Assembly (NCBI GenBank): GCA_027578815.1
Contig: JANBTH010000710.1
Location: 1-12,403 of the forward strand
Source: Coemansia sp. RSA 1804
Lineage: Eukaryota; Kickxellomycota; Kickxellomycetes; Kickxellales; Kickxellaceae
Length of the DNA stretch: 12,403 nucleotides
Reading direction: 5' to 3'
Shown: positions 7,665 to 12,403 of the stretch, in pieces
How the letters are laid out: the number at the start of each line of letters is the position of its first letter
How positions within the stretch are numbered: the stretch's first letter is position 1
Translations under genes and position numbers: made by a program
The notes under the pieces: generated by a model
Databases searched by the model: none
What the model was told of the DNA's origin: nothing
The model's input: the letters and a program-made list of their open reading frames with translations, nothing else

Positions 7665-10420
7665 ATGTATATGCAACAGGGCCAAAGTCCAGGCCAGCAG
7701 TTGCCGCATCATCGACAAGGAATGAATGTCACCAGTCAAACCGATTCAACTGGTAAGTAGCTGTTCTAATCTTCCATTTGAACTTGGAATTGAAACAGAG
7801 TGGCACCTGTGGCTTCTTTCTATCTCTAGAGCGTGGAGAAGCGGATTCTATTATGTTTCAGTTGGCTGTGGTCATTATTCCTGTGCTTTGCTCGACATTC
7901 TTTTTACACTTACTCTTATTTTCAGTGCTTCTACTGCTAATCGACGTGCTTTCAAACGTTGTTTTTGTTTTTTGCTTCTTCTTTCTGTTGTCGTTTTCGT
8001 GGCTGGCGAGTCATGCCATTCCTGTAGGGCATTACATTTCGGCGACGATGGGGGCGAACAATGCGCACATGGTTGGGATGGGCGGAGCAATGGGGCCAAA
8101 TGAGCTTGCATTGGGCACAATGGCAGGCGTGCCGCACCAGGGCGTGATGTCGTCCGCAATGATGGTAAGCGGAGGCGGGATGCTGGGCGCAATGGGGCCG
8201 GCCCATTCCATGTACTCGGGCACCGAGGTTGCGCCAGGCTTATCGACAGCGCAGGCTGTTGCAGCAGCACAGGCAGCGGCAGCAGCAGCACAGGCCGCCG
8301 CGGCAGCCCAGGGCGTTGGGAATCCAATGATGTCGTCTCCTTCGGTACTGAGCGGTGGGCCAGTGCAGATGGCGCCGACGCCGGTTATCCCAACCAGCCA
8401 GTTCCATCAGCAGCAACTGATTGTGCACCAGAGATCCCGCGCATCGGCTACGCCACACCACCATGCGCGCGCAGCCATGGCGCAGCAACGCCAGCAGGGA
8501 AACTACCTTGGCAGCTCATTCACTAGCACGCATCTGGCTGCAGGCACACCCGTCAGCAACTACGCAGATTTCCTAAGCGGACGGTCGACAACGCCACTTG
8601 GCCACCTCAATGGCCACAGCTCGACACCCGTTATCATAAGGCCGCCAAGCACCAGGGCAAAAAGCACGTCAGTCAGCTCAGCAAGCGGCCGGAGAACGCC
8701 TGGTGCCGGCGGAGCACAGGCCAACGGCAGTGGCGGGACGCCGACATCAGGCACGCCCATCCAGCAGCCAGGACAGAAGTCAGGGTCCCGGTGGACTGAG
8801 CTTGACCTCGGCGGCATGAGCCTACGGTCAATTGCCCCGCCGCTGTTCAAATACTTGTTCTTGACAAAGCTGTACATCAACCACAACCAGCTAACGCATC
8901 TGCCTGTGGCAGTGGCTGACTTGCGCAACCTGGAGGAGCTGGATGCGTCGGGCAATGCCATCAGCGCTGTGCCTCCAGAACTCGGGCTGTGCTGCAAACT
9001 GAAGGAACTGCTGCTTTTTGACAACCAGATCACAGACCTGCCTTGTGAGCTCGGCACGCTGTACCAGCTGGAGACTCTTGGACTAGAAGGAAATCCCCTG
9101 CAGGACGATCTAAAGGGCATTCTGCAGAAAGAGGGCACGCGTGCTTTGATTGAGTATCTGCGCGACAGCAGTTCTGCCGACTCGCCGCCTCCCGACCGGC
9201 AGTGGATCAGCCTGGATAAGGATGTGAAGACTGACAATCCAGAAATCATCACTGTTCTTAGCTACAACGTGCTCTGCCCCACATACGCAACATCGCAGAT
9301 GTACAATTATTGTCCGTCGTGGGCGCTGTCATGGGAGTACCGGCGAGACATTATCATGTCAGAGATTAGTGCGTTCCAGCCAGACGTTGTGTGTCTGCAG
9401 GAGGTTGGTGCCGGACAGTTTGACGAGTTCTTCCAGGAGAGACTGCGCGAGCTAGGCTACGAGGGCGTTTTCTGGACAAAGTCGAGGGCGCGCACGATGA
9501 GCGAGGAGGAGCGTAAGCTGGTGGATGGGTGCGCGACATTCTACAAGGCGTCGATGTTCAAGTGCGTGGCATCACACCTGCTGGAGTTCCAGCAGAGTGC
9601 GCTGAGCCGCAAGGACTTCCGCAAGTGCGACGACTTCTTCAACAGGTTCATGACCAAGGACAACATTGTTGGGTTTGCAGTGCTCAAGCATCGCAAGCTG
9701 CCGAACGAGCCGCTGCTCTTTGTTGCTAACGCGCACGTGCACTGGGATCCCGAGTTCACCGATGTCAAGATGGTGCAGACGGCGATGTTGACGGAGGAGC
9801 TGGCGGCGCTGGCCAAGAAGCATGCGCCTGGACTGGCGGCTCGGGCAGCTCAGACGGCAGCCGGGCCAATCCACTCGTTGGGCAGCGAGGGCTCCGAGGC
9901 CCATCGCGTGCAGATCCAGCAGCAGCAGCAGCAGAAGCTGTTCCAGAAGATCGGCGCCATTATCTGCGGCGACTTCAACTCGACACCCGACTCTGGTCTG
10001 TATGAGTTTCTGTCGCGTGGGCGGCTGGACAAGGAGCACAACGACCTAGAGCGTCTTGAGCCGTATGCCGACTACAAGCGCCATGGTCTGCGGCATCCGT
10101 TTGGACTCAAGTCGGCGTATGCCAGCGTTGGCGAGCTGCCGCTGACCAACTTCAACTCGACCTTCAGCGGCACAATCGACTATATCTGGTACACTACAGG
10201 CACGCTGATTCCGACGGGTCTTCTGGGCGAGCTCGACAACGAGTGGTTACACCAGAACGTTGGCTTTCCAAACGCACACATTCCGTCCGACCACATTCCC
10301 ATTATGGCCGAGTTCAGGTGGAAACCCTCCGGTAGCGCTTCAAACGCCTCTGCCTCTTCTTCTGCTGCTACTGGGCCTGCACACGGCAAGCACGCCTTCC
10401 ACTTTAACAGAAAACAGTAG
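7665..10420 (+). CDS. CCR4: CCR4-type poly(A)-specific 3'-5' exoribonuclease (deadenylase), 2 exons, 826 aa
   Basis: Catalytic deadenylase of the CCR4-NOT complex, which shortens mRNA poly(A) tails in the cytoplasm. I join exon 1 (7665-7752, 29 codons plus one base) to exon 2 (8028-10420). Spliced protein: low-complexity N-terminus rich in Gly, Met, Ala, Gln and Ser with an Ala/Gln run (105-124); three exact 23-residue leucine-rich repeats (308-376) plus a partial fourth, the known docking platform for the CAF1/POP2 partner; and an EEP nuclease domain from about 436 to 795. Active-site motifs are all present: LQEV (E488), NAHVHWDP (H599, H601), GDFNST (D678, N680), IDYIWY, and SDH (D784, H785). 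An extra segment with a six-Gln run (660-665) sits between H599 and D678. An in-frame TAA at 7629-7631 bounds the start. The first two ATGs (7665, 7671) have poor context; ATG 7722 has a better one. Exon 2 is clearly GC-richer than the flanks. Confidence 0.93.
7753..8027 (+). other. CCR4 spliceosomal intron (275 nt)
   Basis: The donor G^GTAAGT (7753-7758) and acceptor CCTGTAG^GG (ending 8027) flank a T-rich stretch. A CTAAT at 7937-7941 could be the branch point, 86 bases from the acceptor; TTCTAATC near 7764 is too close to the donor. Exon 1 leaves one base and exon 2 supplies two, so the frame is kept (joined codon GGG). The other nearby AG, at 8010, would break the frame. Unspliced RNA reads GGT AAG TAG, stopping two codons after the exon. 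Confidence 0.75.
8252..8311 (+). repeat. GCA/CAG-rich tract encoding an Ala/Gln run in CCR4
   Basis: Twenty codons (residues 105-124) encode only Ala, Gln and one Val, mostly as GCA, GCG, GCC and CAG. Such runs expand and contract easily and lie in the disordered N-terminus ahead of the leucine-rich repeats. Confidence 0.8.
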
Positions 10421-11112
10421 TTTCTCCTTTTTTTGTTTTGTTTTTGCGCATTTCATTTTGCCATTTTTCCTTATCTCTTTTATTACTTGTCCTTTTTTTG
10501 TTTTGTTTTCTTTCTCTCTCTCTTTTCACAAATGCATGAGCTAAACGTAGTATTATCCTGATGTCCTTTCTCGTTATTCTGTACTTGTCCCGTTTGAGAA
10601 CGCATGGAGGATAGATAAAGTACCAATAACAGCAAGTGTGTGAGAATGTGATAAATCACAAAACCGGATGTGTGTTTCATAGCAGATACAGTTAAAGTTT
10701 GGAAACAGATGTGACACCATATCTATTTCAGCTATTGTTTCTTCTTTACACATACATATTAAAAAGGCCACATGTTTCTACCAGCTGATTATAGTCAAAA
10801 TCTTATATTTTGCTGCTCAAGAATTTTGGAAGGAAAGAGGATGAATTCCGTGTCTCTTTCGCTTTTCTCGTTATTAATCCATTTTGCTACACATTTTTTA
10901 TTGTTAATGAATATGCGTAAAATTCTATACAAGTAATGGTGACTACAACAACAGCAACTAAATAGCAAACCCAATATTTGGCCTGGAGCTATCCATATAA
11001 CTTTTCTCACAAGTTTGGAACTAAAAAGAACAGAGAATTATATGAGGTTCCCAAATGTATTTAAGAGTGAAAAAGAAAGGCAAACTTAAATTCAGCAGTT
11101 ATCCACCTAATA
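10421..11112. other. CCR4 3' flank and spacer before the CaaX gene
   Basis: The first 110 bases are extremely T-rich and include a 19-base direct repeat; they probably form the CCR4 3'UTR and cleavage region. The remainder is AT-rich and should hold the promoter of the gene at 11113. A 54-codon plus-strand frame (10772-10936) and a 71-codon minus-strand frame (10795-11010) overlap each other and neither is convincing. I see no RNA gene. Confidence 0.5.
10426..10509 (+). repeat. T-rich 19-bp direct repeat pair in the CCR4 3' flank
   Basis: The unit CCTTTTTTTGTTTTGTTTT occurs at 10426-10444 and again, identical, at 10491-10509, a period of 65 bases. Both copies sit just after the CCR4 stop codon in a U-rich part of the transcript. 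They could be U-rich 3'-end or protein-binding elements, or a local duplication. Confidence 0.7.
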
Positions 11113-11517
11113 ATGTCTCAAAGTAATCAAAACCCTACTGGTCGTCTAACACGTTTTACTGAAGATCTGAATGGTCAATTTGACAGACTCACTTTCATCA
11201 CTACTTCAGCACCAAGCACACAAGGAACCAGTTATAGCGTAAGTGAAATAGAAGAAAATACAGTGCAAAGTAATGCCGAAATCAACACAGCGGATGACAC
11301 AGGGAATGGTACAGCTACAAGACGAAGAAACAGATTAAAAAAGAACCCACCTAAACCTAAAGAAAAGCCACCCAAAAAGCAATTAAAAGGAAAGAGGTTA
11401 CAGAAACCCAGACCACCGCTTAAAGTAAAAGAAAAGAAAGGAAAGCTACAGAAACGTCGGCCAGAACCCAAGAAAGACCACGGAAAAAGAAAAAAAAGAG
11501 GATGTGTAATTCTCTAA
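11113..11517 (+). CDS. Unrecognised 134-aa polybasic protein with C-terminal CaaX box
   Basis: I do not recognise this protein. Residues 1-30 contain a possible amphipathic stretch (GRLTRFTEDLNGQFDRLTFI), and about 31-69 are Ser/Thr/Asn/Glu-rich and acidic. Residues 70-134 hold 31 Lys or Arg in 65 positions, interrupted by Pro pairs, and end in KKRGCVIL. CVIL is a CaaX box; a terminal Leu usually directs geranylgeranylation at the Cys, followed by removal of the last three residues and carboxymethylation. A basic stretch plus a prenyl group is how Ras and Rho C-termini bind inner plasma membrane, but no GTPase or Ggamma domain is present. The ATG follows an in-frame TGA at 11068-11070. A TTCAG at 11091-11095 could be a splice acceptor, in which case this is only a last exon. 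AATAAA lies 178 bases after the stop. No function is assigned. Confidence 0.55.
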   Translation: MSQSNQNPTGRLTRFTEDLNGQFDRLTFITTSAPSTQGTSYSVSEIEENTVQSNAEINTADDTGNGTATRRRNRLKKNPPKPKEKPPKKQLKGKRLQKPRPPLKVKEKKGKLQKRRPEPKKDHGKRKKRGCVIL

Positions 11518-11694
11518 CATTTTACGGCTGAGACGTTCAATTGTGCTGGTCAATCCTACACTAACCAATATCTAAACATTGAATGGACTGCTTTGTTTCG
11601 ATAAACAGCTGATACATACGGATGCTTGTCGGATTCCTAATTAAAATATTTAAACTTTTAACTTTTGCAGGCATTCCTGAGTGTTAACTATTGT

Positions 11695-11706
11695 AATAAA
11701 TTTATT
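11695..11706. terminator. Palindromic AATAAATTTATT, a possible two-way poly(A) signal
   Basis: The 12-mer is its own reverse complement, so AATAAA reads on both strands. On the plus strand it lies 178 bases past the stop of the CaaX gene and would serve its mRNA. No convincing minus-strand gene needs the other copy. Confidence 0.4.
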
Positions 11707-11972
11707 CACAGATATTAATCTTGATAACTTGTCTGCCAGAAAACACTCGTAGTGCTTTGCAATGTATTGATTGGAATCGTGTTGGTGTGGCCGATGGTAT
11801 CGCGGAGACTTTGGAGTCGTGGAAATTGTTAGAGATGACGCCCTTAAACAGCCAGAGCATTATCGATATTTGTGTCGTCATCACCGTTAGATAATGTGAA
11901 ATTCAAAAGTCCGATATTGAAGAAAACCAGCTTTGCGGCATCCACTGCTTGGATTCTTGGATTGCTGACAAA
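11700..11972 (+). pseudogene. Possible coding relic or unassigned exon, one in-frame TAA
   Basis: A single plus-strand frame is open for 64 codons (11700-11891), stops at TAA 11892-11894, then continues for 26 codons to TAG at 11973. The middle (LPENTRSALQCIDWNRVGVA, then DGIAETLESWKLLEMTPL) has balanced residue use and looks less AT-rich than its surroundings. It lacks a credible start ATG, and TTATTCACAG ending at 11711 could be a splice acceptor. I cannot name a family. It may be a decayed gene, an exon of an unseen spliced gene, or chance. Confidence 0.25.
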
Positions 11973-11975
11973 TAG

Positions 11976-12085
11976 CGTTTTCTTTTCTTTTTGATGCCAT
12001 CACCTCCGTCGTTTTTTCTTCTTCATATTCGTCTTTTTTCTCTTTCCTACACCCTTTTTATTTTTATTTTATATTCCTCTAACAG
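11976..12085 (+). promoter_or_regulatory. Pyrimidine-rich leader tract before the aldo-keto reductase
   Basis: A T/C-dominated stretch ends in CCTCTAACAG, 19 bases before the reductase ATG. It parallels the tract before the TPT-family gene. It could be a CT-rich promoter or start-site element, or the end of a 5'UTR intron; no clear GTAAGT-type donor is seen upstream. Confidence 0.35.
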
Positions 12086-12104
12086 CCGTAGTAATAAACA
12101 AGCA

Positions 12105-12403
12105 ATGTCCAAAGCCAACATCGAGAAGATTGAGTTTGGGGTTCCCGGCGATAAGGTACTCGTGCCGCGCATAGGGTTTGGGACAATGGGTCTGACCAGC
12201 TCATACGCGGAAGCAGACGAGAGCGAGTCGCTGGCGGTTCTGAACCACGCCGCAGACATCGGGAGCACGTTCTGGGACACAGCCGACGTGTATGGGCAAG
12301 GAGACAACGAGAGGTTGCTGAGCAAAGTGCTGAAGGACAGACGCGACGAGGTGTTTCTCTGCACAAAGTTCGGACACATGTTTGCCGAGGCTGGCAGCAG
12401 CAG
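12105..12403 (+). CDS. Aldo-keto reductase, N-terminal 99 residues, cut by window edge
   Basis: Predicted NADPH-dependent oxidoreductase of the aldo-keto reductase superfamily, a TIM-barrel enzyme reducing aldehydes or ketones in the cytosol. Visible hallmarks are PRIGFGTMGL (21-30), the WDTADVYGQGDNE segment holding the catalytic Asp58 and Tyr63, and FLCTKFG holding the catalytic Lys88. The fourth tetrad residue, His, lies further along, outside the window. The start MSKANIEKIEFG at ATG 12105 has a purine at -3 and puts the first motif at a normal distance. Overall it resembles fungal pyridoxal-reductase-like and related AKRs, but the substrate cannot be inferred from this part. Base composition rises sharply in GC from the start codon onward compared with the leader. 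Confidence 0.9.
   Translation, partial: MSKANIEKIEFGVPGDKVLVPRIGFGTMGLTSSYAEADESESLAVLNHAADIGSTFWDTADVYGQGDNERLLSKVLKDRRDEVFLCTKFGHMFAEAGSS

Larger units (their letters stand above)
11518..12104. other. Spacer between the CaaX gene and the aldo-keto reductase
   Basis: This 587-base gap holds the 3' end of the CaaX gene with a palindromic poly(A) signal, a coding-like stretch at 11700-11972, and a pyrimidine-rich leader before the reductase ATG. No tRNA or mobile element is visible. Confidence 0.5.

Noticed and set aside
7778..8027. Membrane-anchored N-terminus for CCR4 (start at 7778, long hydrophobic run)
   Set aside because: The hydrophobic residues come from a T-rich intron read in frame; the GTAAGT donor, TAG acceptor and matching phases explain it better, and CCR4 is a soluble cytoplasmic protein.
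8560..9252. 230-codon minus-strand frame under the CCR4 leucine-rich repeats
   Set aside because: It is antisense to conserved LRR and EEP coding sequence and its Ser/Arg-rich residues are typical of such shadows.
10772..11010. 54-codon plus-strand frame and 71-codon minus-strand frame with a hydrophobic segment
   Set aside because: They overlap on opposite strands. Joining the plus frame to the CaaX gene through GTAATG (10933) and TTCAG (11095) breaks the reading phase.
11232..11471. 79-codon minus-strand hydrophobic frame rich in Phe, Gly and Leu
   Set aside because: It is the antisense of the Lys/Pro codons of the CaaX gene (AAR and CCN read backward as TTY and GGN).
1..12403. CRISPR array, insertion sequence, LTR, integron, phage or biosynthetic-cluster signals
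   Set aside because: I found no spaced repeat array, transposase or reverse-transcriptase motif, terminal repeat or clustered pathway genes; the context is an ordinary fungal chromosome.

Overview
The window looks like nuclear DNA of a fungus. Protein genes are single continuous frames or carry one short GT-AG intron. They are separated by AT-rich spacers of 0.1-0.8 kb, and the layout includes a nuclear type tRNA-Leu and a fungal-style CCR4 deadenylase with leucine-rich repeats. The mixture of intron-poor genes and AT-rich spacers would fit an early-diverging group such as Kickxellomycotina, but that placement is a guess from general impression, not a demonstrated result.

Left to right: a tRNA-Leu(AAG) cut by the left edge (minus strand, 1-74); a 666-base AT-rich spacer; an intronless 1448-residue ABCC/MRP-type full ABC transporter (741-5087, plus); a 323-residue triose-phosphate/nucleotide-sugar-type membrane transporter (5251-6222, plus); a convergent 174-residue RING-H2 protein (6349-6873, minus); a 791-base spacer; the CCR4 deadenylase gene with one intron (7665-10420, plus; 826 residues after splicing); a 692-base spacer; a 134-residue unrecognised protein with a very basic C-terminal half ending in a CaaX box (11113-11517, plus); a spacer with a possible gene relic (11700-11972); and the first 99 codons of an aldo-keto reductase (from 12105, plus), cut by the right edge.

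The genes do not form one pathway. They are ordinary eukaryotic neighbours: two membrane transporters, a probable ubiquitin ligase, an mRNA decay nuclease, a candidate prenylated membrane-binding protein and an oxidoreductase. I see no mobile element, CRISPR array, biosynthetic cluster or defence system. The items most worth a second look are the small polybasic CaaX protein, the divergent second half of the ABC transporter (about 57 extra residues inside NBD2, an LSNGQ signature and an eroded TMD2 coupling motif), the phase-verified CCR4 intron that redefines its N-terminus, and the coding-like relic upstream of the reductase.
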